A DNA stretch of 64,000 nt from Cruorifilaria tuberocauda (taxonomy: Eukaryota; Nematoda; Chromadorea; Rhabditida; Onchocercidae): contig JABVXU010000112.1 of NCBI GenBank assembly GCA_013365365.1, forward strand, positions 79,703 through 143,702, written 5' to 3'. Made by a program: the position numbers and the translations under genes. Under the pieces are notes generated by a model, which saw only the letters and a program-made list of their open reading frames with translations, was not told where the DNA came from and ran no database searches. Shown piece by piece: positions 13,601 to 25,902 of the stretch. The first letter of the stretch is position 1; each line of letters begins with the position of its first letter.

Positions 13601-16421
13601 AATTTTAGCACCAGACGTCTTTCTTATTTATAGGGTGAAACAGACAGCGAAATAGTAAATAATATGAAAGTATGGCAAAAGGAATTCACTCGAAAGAGCC
13701 GGAAAAGACGTCGTTTGTTTGAGGAAGTAAAGAAAAAGCGTGATTCAAGGAAGCAGGCTCGACTTATGCGTTTCGGCGTAGTGCAAATTAAAAAAAAGAC
13801 AAAAGTTAGTACTAATGTATTTTGAAAATTTAACCATCTTCGCTTTTAGTAGAATTTTATTTTTTGATTAATGTGGTTCATTAACGTTTGTCAAAAATAC
13901 TATCATCTTCTTCGAAGTTTATTAACTACCATAATTGTTTATCAGTCAAAGTATTTGCATTTACGAAATACAAAACTTATCTCATTGTAGTTCGTTTTAT
14001 AAATTAAACTTTAGGAGGAGGATAATGCATCTACTGCTAATATAAATGTCGAAGATGTTCAATCTGAAAATTCAAACGATTCAGAAAGCACTGGAAGTCG
14101 AGATCAAGATCCTCTTCTAGTCATTGTTCCTTCTGGTGAACGATATAACCTCATCAGACAATTGGAAACTTTTGAACCACGAATTGTTATTCTTTATCAT
14201 TCCGATATGGTGTCTCTTCGTTTGTTAGAGGTAAAGCATTCCTTATTTTATCCGGTCAAGATTTTGATTCCCTTCAAGTGAAATTTCTTGCAATTAAAAC
14301 TTATCTATGAAGGATGCATAAGCCTTTGAATTTTTGATAAATGACATATTTTTTAGAATAATTTCATGTATGTATTTGGTTAATTTTGCTCGTTACAGAT
14401 GTATAAAGCATGCCACTCTGATAGACCATTGACGATATATATTGTTATGTACGCGAATTCAAATGAAGAAGAACGATATCTTTGTTCACTAAGAAAAGAA
14501 CAAATGGCTTTCGAGGAAATGGTTCGAGAGCAAGGAGTATGTCTGATTGTGATAATTTTCTTTTCTTTTTTTGGAATTTACCTGAAAGTGTAACCTTGTA
14601 TATTAAACCATTTTTTAGACTTTGATGTCTGCCAGGGAATATGAAACAGATCGTGAAGAACCTCATAGATTTATACTTATGAAATCGACTAGAAATGCTG
14701 GTGGAAGAGCTGATCAAAGTGAGGGAACCCCAAAGGTAAATTTTTTTAGTTTTTTCATGTTCAAAATACATTAAATAAATTGTTATATGGAGTTTTTGGG
14801 CATGGAAATGTAACTGATATAATGTCATTCAGTATTTAGGTGATAGTTGATATGAGGGAATTCCAAAGCGAATTGCCAACAGTACTTTACAAACGAGGTA
14901 TAGATCTAATGCCAGCTACAATCGAGGTTGGAGATTATATTCTTTCGCCAAATATAGCTGTTGAAAGAAAAGCCCTCGATGATCTTACTCAGTCACTTCA
15001 TAGTGGCCGCATCTTTAAGCAGATTGAACAGGTCTTTTTTGCTAGCTTTTTGAATTAATTACTTGAGCTTTCTTAATATTAATAACTTCGCTGCTAAAAG
15101 TTAGATTCGTCAAAAACACTCTTTTTATTATTCATTAATGTAATATTTGTTTATAACATTGTTGATTTTTTTTGACAAATTGTATTTTAGATGTTGCGTC
15201 ACTATAAAAATGTAATTCTGCTTATTGAAGCAAATGTCAAAGATGATTACAAAAAATTTAATGGTGGTCCCTTCCAGGTAAGTCTCTGATCCTTTCTAAA
15301 TTTTTCATTAAACATCATTGCGTTCACTATAATAAATCATTCCAAATTATTTTATCGTTCTAATTTTTTATTTCTCCTATTATCCATTGTCATGGAAAAA
15401 TGACGGAAACATTAAAGGGAGAATTAAGTCGTCGCTGCCGTGAAACACGATCTCTTTTTACAATTTTGGTGAGGACTTATCCAGCGATGAATATCATTTG
15501 GACTTTGGATCCTACTCATTCGTCGGAAATGTTTGAAGAGCTAAAAGTAATTCCTAAATTCCAATTATTTTCTGATTTAATAGATTACTGCCCTTTGTAT
15601 AACGTTTGCATTTATTTACGATCAGAAACAATGATTGTTGCATAATGCATAGGCAAATTTATGATTTTATGTGTAAGAAATATGTGATACTTGGAGTACT
15701 CTGCTTTTTTACAGCTAAAGGAGCAGGAACCAGATCTGGTACAGGCATTGGCAATTAAAAGTGATCTCGAAGAATGTGTTGGTGCATCTAATTCCGAATC
15801 AGGTTTTTTAATTCCTTCAGTACTAAAATATAAATCAGGAGTTTGGTTTTTGGATAGATCCATCTAGTAATAGTCATAGTCTTAAGTCAAATTGATGGTC
15901 ACCTAATTTATTTCTTTAATAAATCGGATCGGAACGATGTTACTTATCGACGAATTCTTAATTGATATTGTATCAAGAGAATTTGTCTTCTTTTCTAACC
16001 GTAAGCGCATGACCATACTTGAATCTTTTTGATTAATACTTGCTTCAGAATTTTTTGTTTATAATTAATGACAATTCAATTATTCTTTCCTTAAAACCTT
16101 TCCAATTAATGATTGCCTTCATAAGTTTTTTTGGTTTCATTATTATTCTCGTAATAAATCAAAATTCATCTTTGTTTACTAACTTGAATATACTTAGGTG
16201 ATAAATTCAATTCTGTTCTTCATCGTCAAATGACACGGCTACCATATATTTCGAGTGGTGAAGTGACTCGATTGATGAAATGTGGAAAAATGAAATGTTT
16301 ATTGGATGTTATTAACAGCGACGCAGATATGCTTACGAATGTTCTAAACAACAAAGAGCTAGCTTCTTCACTACATCGTTTTTTCAATACTGACTTCAAA
16401 CTGAAAGCGTTAATGTCGTAA
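10621..16421 (+). CDS. xpf-1: XPF/ERCC4 structure-specific DNA endonuclease catalytic subunit
   Basis: Catalytic partner of ERCC1 in nucleotide excision and interstrand crosslink repair. About 18 exons join in frame. Landmarks: start MSEVTSSVEK at 10621; DTYADDVLFVLA and GLGLERLFLHHLR; the exon 11420-11536 (GGVHFITSRILMVDLL, IVYRAHQ); LLSGFQESFILRLYREKK at about 11640-11708; NSGWLFTQTASKLFAEVD at 12740-12841; Lys/Arg-rich exon at 13634-13804. The nuclease core is intact at about 14838-15030: GDYILSPNIAVERKALDD, the family's GD...ERKxxxD motif. The exon 15418-15546 follows (PAMNIIWTLDPTHSSEMFEELK), then the helix-hairpin-helix tail from about 16199 (LPYISSGEVTRLMKCG) to the TAA at 16419-16421. 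The ATG at 10614 was rejected because its frame stops after ten codons. Order and spacing match the full-length animal protein, with no missing block. Confidence 0.95.
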
Positions 16422-18923
16422 TATGCGCACCCTCGTTTGTTAGTTTTTGCAAAGCAAACTTTATAAAATCAAAGTGAATAGGCTAGCAAAAGTTCGTGAA
16501 AGATATGCCTGAATAAAACTAATGAAGAATTCGAATTACATAGGCAAATCTGTAGCAAGTTTTTTTTTTACTACAAGATCTCTTCTGTATTTATTTTCTG
16601 TATAATGCCAAATTGATCATTTACCAATATTATTGTATGTCCGCCTTTTAAAAACTTTAGCTGATGAATTTACATTTTCATCTAATTTTAATTTTTTATG
16701 CCGCCTTATAATAGTTTTTAAAAATTTATATTTTTAAACTTCCTTTATCGGATTATTTTGGAATTTATACTTAAATTTTGTATGTTTTTATAAGTGTAAT
16801 CGGTTATTTTCGTTCTTACGGTTCAACAATGACCCTGTTGCATCAAAATATATGATAGAAATTTCGTTTTGCTCAGCATACATATATTGAAAATTATTTA
16901 ATTTTCAATAAAATGGTTCTATCATGGTCTTATTAAGTTTTATTATATTTTTTTCATTACACTGGAAAAAGCACATGATATCAAATCAAATTAAAATACG
17001 AAGTATTTATCGAACTCATTAATCTTAAAGCAAGCATTGATATAAACAAAATGCTTGATTTTTATCATTAATCATTCAAAGTATTTTTTTATACTCCTGA
17101 TGGTTTAATTATTCAAATTACTAATAATTTATTTCTACCTTTTTTTTCAATTGATCGATAATAAATTGTGTTAAATTTAATTTTTAGTCTATCCCAAAAT
17201 TGGTTGTTGTATATGCGCTTGTTATTCTTCAATAGCAAACTTTTATTACTGCCTATAAATGAATGAAAATTTTTATGCTAGTAAGGAATTAATTATAATT
17301 TTCAGCGAGTATTAATACGTAACAATAGCAACAGGCAATTAAGGAACTTCAATTGATTTTGTTGTTTGTTGTTAAGCTAAAAGAAATATTATCACCGTTT
17401 ATTTCCTAAGACTTTTCATTTATTTCTTACAATTAAATTAACCACCATTCTTTGTTATCTTTCTCACCCTTTCTGACGTATATCATTTTATTTATTAAAT
17501 GTTATAGTAATAGTAATGATAGTTTATTGTGTAAATGCGTTAAAAAATTTTATTGTGCAAATTAGGAAAAAAAAAATTTCATGAATAATATTGATGAAGT
17601 AGTATTATAATAGTAAGAATAGAAATCTTATTATTGCAATATTATTTTATCACTTTTTTAAATTACATTTAAGAAATAAATTATTGATAGATGTTTTTGA
17701 ATTAAAAAAAATCATTAAAATAACCTATAAGAATGATAAATTTAAATGCTATAAATCTATAAATTTTAAGATGATAAATTTTATTTAAACTTTTGATTAT
17801 TCTTTTTGATTTTTTATAATTCTCATTACAATTTCACAATCATTAATTCATTTCAATTCTCGTAATAATTTTTTAATTTTTGCCAAGAGTATACTGAAAA
17901 TTTCATTCTTTTAATCTAAACTTATGTGTATTATCCCTGATTCCGGTAAGAAGGAAAAAAATCCCTGTTGATGATAATTATTTATGAAATTTAAACCTGA
18001 AAATGGAATCATTCGATGGAAGCAAGTTCTGCTAGATTGTTCAATTTTTTCATTCAATAAACCGTCGTTAATTAATTTTGAATTCATTTTCTACTTTGCA
18101 CATTTCAATCATGCAACAAATAATGAGATTCAATTTTTATTCCAAATAATGTAATGATTACACTTTTACATCCAATTCTTTTTTTTTCCTGATTTCAAAA
18201 TTTATATTTTTCTCATTAAAAACGTTCAATTTTTTCTTATTTCAAATTAATTATTTTTGCATTGATGTTAATATAGAACTTATATATACGTCTTTTCTTT
18301 TCTTTAACATTTTTGTATTTTAATTTCTTGCATGTTGAGATTATTTTACTTCAGGAAATATTGCTTTGTACTCTTTCTTATGATTTAAAAATCATTTTTA
18401 ATCTTATCTTATAATTATTTTAAAATTTTTATTGAAATATCGTAATTATTTAAAACATTGATGAAATTTCTTATAAAATATGGTAACGATATATATAAAG
18501 AGCAATTTAATTCCGCTTTTGACAAGGCAAGGATTAAATTTATTAGTTGAAATTGCGATTTCTCTTATTACTTCACTTTTCACTTCATTACCTTAACTTT
18601 TTATGAAAAGTATTGATATGGAAAAGTATCTCGAATATTTCAATAGTTGAAAATTATAAATGGTATAGTGTAATTCATGTATTCTGTTCATGTCTTATAA
18701 ATTATTTAAAAAAAAATTCATGTATTCATGTCTTATAAATTATTTAAAAGTTTTTGAAATTCTGTTTCACAACGTCGAGAAATTATATTATATCATATTG
18801 GAGACGCATCATAGCAAGTTGAACATCAAGAAGAATTATTATTCATTTAACGAAATGAATGATCAAAACTTTAAAGTAGGGGGAATATTGTGAAACTTTA
18901 AGAACCTAAACTAGTGATACAGT
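16422..18923. other. A+T-rich spacer after xpf
   Basis: About 2.5 kb with no supported exon. The nearest bases hold the xpf 3' UTR. A local tandem duplication (ttcatgtcttataaattatt, two copies) sits at about 18685-18750. The open frame 18690-18893 overlaps it and has no recognisable motif. Confidence 0.5.
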
Positions 18924-19279
18924 AAAAAAGTACTGGAATAGATTATCAGGTTTGAAATTAACCTAAGCTATTGGGAGAACAACCTGATCAGTTTTTATAG
19001 AATCAACATATGATAAATTATTTTCTAATGAATTGCCAATTGATTGTGTCAAACCTTTTTTACTCTCACACTTCTTTGCTATTCCATTAAGCTTTTCCAT
19101 AATTCTAGTAAGCTTACATTCTATTTTAGATTCTTTAGTAATTTTTGTAATTTCTTGATATTGCTTGGACTAATATATTTTGTAATTTCTTTTGCACGTA
19201 ATTTGTTGATGAAATCAGGTTGTTTTCCCAATCGCTTAGGTTAATTTCGAACCTGATAATCCATTCTAGTACTTTTTAA
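18924..19279. repeat. Long inverted repeat with arms related to globin exon 1
   Basis: Left arm 18924-18988 and right arm 19214-19279 are inverted copies of about 65 bases that differ at roughly five positions, separated by about 225 bases. Each arm also has its own short inverted ends (atcaggtt ... aacctgat). The right arm shares the 25-base block taatttcgaacctgataatccattc with the first coding exon of the globin gene about 570 bases downstream, with weaker similarity on either side. The arms carry stops and a frame slip, so they are not functional exons. Two readings are possible: a duplicated and inverted globin exon fragment, or a MITE-like element, part of which was captured by the globin exon. 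No transposase or clear target-site duplication was found. Confidence 0.8.
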
Positions 19280-19758
19280 GTTTCAAATTACAGTTAATTA
19301 AACTGGTCCTTTTTGAAATCATGCTTTACTATTCATTTGATCAATAAATCCAATTTTTCCTGTTTGTGTGATAAAATTTGAAACTTTAAAATTATAAGCG
19401 TAGTTCAATTCAAATTCAAATCATGGACAAAATTATCAATTTTAAATTTGAAACGAGGAAAACTTTAAAAGTCAGAAAGTTATGAATTTAAAAATCAATT
19501 TATCAACAAATAATTTCAATTCGAATTATCAAGCAATCACAAGTAGTAATATTTGATATTACTTGTTATCATTTGATTTAAATTTGATTCACTTCAAAAA
19601 TTCGATAAACGCAACGTGAAAACGATTTCTTTTTCATAACTTATTCATCATCAATATTATTGCTACTTTTTAGATTTCAAATTGCAGCGAAATTTAAAAT
19701 AAACAAAAATACACACTGGTATGTCCTGATAACCTGATATGCCCTTAACAGTAAATTT

Positions 19759-21999
19759 ATGATGGGAAACGCAGCAGGATCAGTGAGAAGAAGTAAATCA
19801 ATTGGCGTTTGGGCTAATTTCGAACCTGATAATCCATTCCAAATCGCTTTTGTTAAAAAAGAACGGATTTGTTTACGTGAAAGTTTTCAGGTTATAATTA
19901 TATAATTTTCTTTAAATAAAATAGTAAATAATGAAATGAAATGAACTAAAGAATTTTTTGATTGATTAATTTAATAATCATTTTAGCTTAACTAACTCAT
20001 TTTATTTTCAATAGATTCATTCATTCTTCACTTATCTCTTAACTTTGCCCTAACTTAACTCTTAACTTTGTTTTAAACGTTATTTAAAAAGAAAAATTTA
20101 CGGAATTTACCATTTCTTTCAGAAATTAAATGATCCAAAAGAAATTATCGGAATTATATTTGTGAAAATTCTAAATGATATTGCGCCTGAATTGAAAAAG
20201 GTAATTTCCATATTACGAAATAGACTAATCAGTTTCCTGATATTTAAAGCAATCTATTAATTTAATCCGATACAATATAGCTTAAGCTTAACTTGACTAT
20301 TAACTTAATCAAATTCAATTTGATAGACTTCTAAGCAACGCTTACATCAAATGCAAACTGATATAATATATTCAGAAGAAATTTTAAAACCATTTTTTTG
20401 TTTCGTTAAATTAAGCACTTAAAAGAATAGTAGAGAATAGTAAAGTAAACGATCTGATAGTTTAATTTTAATTAAATGATAAGAAAATTACTGGCAAAGT
20501 AAAGTGCAAGCATCGCTTATGTTTCCTAGTTTATAATAATTCATTATTAGCTTCAAATTAACCAAAAAATTTTTTGCAGCCTTTTGGTGTTGAAAGATCA
20601 CCGAAAGCAACAATGCCAAAAATGCCAAAATTGGGTGGACATATCGCACGATTTACTGATTGCCTTGATCAAGTGCTTTTATTTTAATTAATTAATAGAT
20701 ATTTCAATAATCTTTCAAAATTGCAAAACCTTACAGACGACTTTAATTGTATTATATGATTAAAGTATTAGAGTTAGCGTAATTTGTCATAAAATGATTA
20801 CATGTTGGAAAAATGGGTCTCAAAGTGTTAGCTATTAAATTATATTGTTTGGCTCATTCCTGATAAGCTACCATTGATAATTTGGACTGAATAATATTAA
20901 ATAGCTAAAAAAAATAGGAAAGTATCTTCATAGCTTGCTTCATGAAACTGAACCTAATATCGGATTATATTTCTGCTTGATTAACTAATATTGAGCATAC
21001 TTAAACATTGCTAGAAAATATCAATGTAAAGATCAATTCCTATATTAAGAAATCAAATTTTTGAAATCTTGAAATCAATTACTTTGAAGTCAGATTTTTT
21101 TATTATTATCTATAGTCTAGCAATCTATTATCATTAAATCTACTAGTACTGCGATCCATTTACTTTTCACGCGATGGAGCTACAGTTGTAGAACAAATAT
21201 ATATGTATATTTTATCACCTAAAATCTGATATGGGTTTTAAATAATATCGGTTCTAAACAATGAACTTAATTTAAAGAAAAGTTAGAAAAATCTTTGGAG
21301 CAAAATCTGGATTTGTTATTTTAAGGTCTGTATTTTAGGAAGTTAATAACTAAGTGAATTCATTCCAAATTAAAATTTCATGTTTTCATTAGATTAGAAG
21401 ATTGCGATAAGTTATTATTATTTGATACAATTTATCATAATAATTACAGTTAACAACTATGATCGGTCATACCGAAAATCTACTTGGTGCTTGGCATTTA
21501 GTTCGTAAAATTGGTCGAGCACATTCTCGACAAATGTTTTTAGAAGTGAATCAAAGTGAAGCAAAGAATTATTTTGCCATTGTAGGCAATACATTTATCG
21601 ATGACTTCATTCCTTATTTAATTGGTGAAAAAGTAAATTATTTCTCTTTTCTTTTACTGCATTTTCTATAAGACAATTTAATTAACTTTTTAAATTGAAT
21701 TTCAAATTTTTGAGAATTCAAAAGAACTTAATATCAGAAGAATTTAATTAACTTTTCAAATTAACACAAATCAAAAGTATCAGTAATTTAAATAGTATTT
21801 TCATAAATTAATTTATAAAAATCGCTCTTCAATTTTAGGAAGAACCAAACCAAGAAAAGAAAAAAGTACGATTTGCGTCTTCGTGTTCCGTAACAATGAT
21901 AACTGACGTATGGCGAAGGTTCTTTACTATTTTGGTGGCACAGATAACGGAGAGTTTTGAGGGAGAAAGGAGAAAGCAAAGCAAGATAGGTAATCATTA
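19759..21999 (+). CDS. Nematode globin with myristoylation-like N-terminus
   Basis: Five exons join in frame: 19759-19890 (SIGVWANFEPDNPF), about 20123-20201 (DPKEIIGIIFVKILNDIAPEL), about 20580-20670 (PKLGGHIARFTDCLDQ), about 21450-21632 (HTENLLGAWHLVRKIGRAHSR) and about 21839-21999. The helix pattern and the two histidines 35 residues apart, GGHIAR (candidate distal E7) and GRAHSR (candidate proximal F8), fit the nematode globin family, whose members bind heme. Two ATGs are adjacent. The second, at 19762, has the better context (A at -3, G at +4) and begins MGNAAGSVRRSKS, which resembles N-myristoylated proteins; the first would block this. The C-terminal exon is basic (EKKKVRF; GERRKQSK). 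It may stop at 21997-21999, or use a 41-base intron from 21989 and stop at 22068-22070. The specific glb ortholog cannot be assigned by eye. Confidence 0.82.
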
Positions 22000-22070
22000 A
22001 ACGTCATTACTACATTGATTTTGCTGTAGGAAACGAAAGGATGATGAACGAAAGGAACAAGTCAGATTAA

Positions 22071-23395
22071 ATTTACGAAATTTCTGAAAATAAATTCTTC
22101 AAATAAATTTGAATTCAATGAATGAGTCTATGATTTGTAATTAATTGTTTAAGCTAAACAAGCGGATCTGGATTAGATTGCAATTCCATTATATTAACAT
22201 CATAATCATTATAACTGAGCATTACTGAATATTCGACAGATTATTCTCAAATTCATAAGTGTAATATTATCATCATCCAATAACTTATTGCAGAATCGCC
22301 ATCAACGTAAAATCAAATCAAAGATTCAGTTCCTAATGCTTGCTTCTCATTTTGTGCCTATTACTTATTTCCGTTCCAGCAAAATCTTTTAGCTTGTTTA
22401 GTAAGCTTTTTTCTTCATTAACGATTTATTAGTTGGAAGTCACGTAATATATTGCCAGTATTAAAATTTTTATCAAAGATCTCCTCTATCAAATAACAAG
22501 TGACTTTCGGATAGCATTACATGTAATCTTATTTCAAAGATGAGAACTCCAAAGATGATAGCTTAATTTTTTTATTAAATATTATTCAACTAACAATTCT
22601 TTTATCGAATTATTTACTCAATTAATCTTTATTGATTTATTTAAATTTATTGATTTAAACCTACATTCCAGAACAAATTCCCAGAGTAAGAAAGGACGTA
22701 GCAACTACAATTGAAAATAGAAGTTTACTAAATAAGATTATTTCAGGATAGAAAAGAAATTAACACCTATCGAGAACAAGCAAACAAAGAAAACTGCCTT
22801 GTTCTTTTCCGAAACTACTGTAAAATATTCTCTAATCACTTATTATGTATATAAATTCCTCAACCACTACTATTTATATAATATATAAAACATTTCCTTT
22901 GTAGTTACAAACTATAACAGATCATATGAAGGCCAACTTTCTCCTATTAATAGGAGAAAGAGTAATTAGGAAAGTATCATAAAAGAACAAACAATATGAG
23001 ATAATTTGAACAAATATAATTTGAACAAATATAATGACATCGTGCACCGATCCAACAAGATCCTGTTCTACTTGTATAAGAAAAATCAAATTATTATCGT
23101 AATTTATTTCGAAATGTATGATGAATGAAACATGAATTCTTGTGTTATGATAAAGAATTAAAATTCTTTTTTACACATGATTATCGAAAATAACCAACCT
23201 CATCGAAAATTTTTATAACAATTATCGCATGGAACAACATATTTCAATATTTATATAATTTGTGATGATTGATGATTTGATTGGGTCTCACTCGATTTTG
23301 ATAAGACCTGGAAGAGCAACAGATATTCAGAATCAACGATAGAATCGCATAAAAGGATTAGAGAAGGAATAGAAGGCAATCTGAAAACAAGAAAA
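22071..23395. other. Spacer between convergent globin and TVP23 genes
   Basis: No exon supported. It should contain both 3' UTRs. It holds a perfect 24-bp palindrome at 22937-22960 and a tandem duplication of ataatttgaacaaat at about 23000-23033. Confidence 0.5.
22937..22960. repeat. Perfect 24-bp palindrome
   Basis: The half-site ctttctcctatt is followed directly by its reverse complement, so the block reads the same on both strands with no loop. It lies between the ends of two convergent genes. It could act as a hairpin in either 3' transcript or be a chance or protein-binding palindrome. Confidence 0.75.
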
Positions 23396-24677
<1,282 letters not shown>

Positions 24678-25902
24678 ATTATCTTCCTGAAAACGGTCCA
24701 ATAGTTCCTATTATTTTTCTTGAACATAATTTCTTAATCAAAATTTTTAAATATCTAAAAGACAATACCAAATACTCATTTTGTAATAAAAGAGTGGAAG
24801 ACCGATATTGATTAATTAGAGCAAGAATATATAATCCCTACTCTCCCAACTATAAATCATTCATTGGCCACACCGATTAATTTTGTAAATCAGAAATCAG
24901 AATACCTACTATTAATTCAACATTACCAATGTCATCGCATAGTTAGTGCATAATGATAGACTTGTCCAATTTCAATTATTAGTTCACAAATTTAAGTTGT
25001 AATGCAAAATCTATTCATGAATGAAAGGACGAAACAAATCTTATCTATTGCGGAAATATTTTATTCCAATTAACAAGATTTAAATTGAAACACAATATTA
25101 AACACCTATTGCACATGAAAGCAATCTCAACATAAATCATTGTTTTCATACTTTTCCCTTTTCCACCCTTTCTTTTTTAAAGATTAATGCAGTTGATAGC
25201 AAATAAACAATGAATACGACTGACTAACAACTAAGACTCGTTTTTAATTTGAAAGATCTTTTCGTTTCCTTAGCCAATTAGGAATAGTAGAGAAAAAGTT
25301 GAATAAAGCAACTAAAAAAGTGTAGATTATATAAAAGCAATAGATAAGATGGCAAGTAAAATAAATTTATGCAATATTTCAAAACAAATCATTAAGAAAA
25401 TTTTTATATGAAAATTTATTACACAAACAATTATTAAACAATGCCGATAAATAATGACATATTAAAAAAGTTACACCGAAACACAAATAGAATCAATCAG
25501 ATCTGAGATCCAAAAAATTTTCCTGAGATATTAACACCGAATTATTAGACCCAGTTCAAAATATTTTTTTCCAATATATGTCCCTCTATCATATGACCAG
25601 CAAGTACATTTCGAATTGTAAGATCTACGGAATTTAAGCAAGATAAATAATCCGTCAAGTCAAATAAATAAAAATTGATAACAATCAATACAACGAAATG
25701 ATGAAAATCAACAATGAAATCCCCACTATGTCGCTCAAAACAACGTGAACATCCAAAATGCCTATTATTTATTTATGATTTACAAGTTAAAAGTTGCATA
25801 GAAATGTAAGATGTATTTCCAATAATGTTGTAATTTTTACATCTTATTATTTACAATTTAATACAGTAAAAATCTAATCACTTCCCGTATTCTTTCTTAT
25901 GT
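24678..25902. other. Spacer between tvp-23 and nrde-2
   Basis: A+T-rich, no exon supported. Both flanking genes are on the minus strand, so the left part should hold the TVP23 promoter and the right part the nrde-2 3' UTR. Confidence 0.5.

Noticed and set aside
14445..14828. Open frame of 127 codons on the minus strand
   Set aside because: It is antisense to XPF exons and the introns between them.
18690..19244. Two open frames of about 66 codons near the inverted repeat
   Set aside because: They are Lys/Phe/Tyr-rich with no motif, and one runs into a repeat arm; composition matches random A+T-rich sequence.
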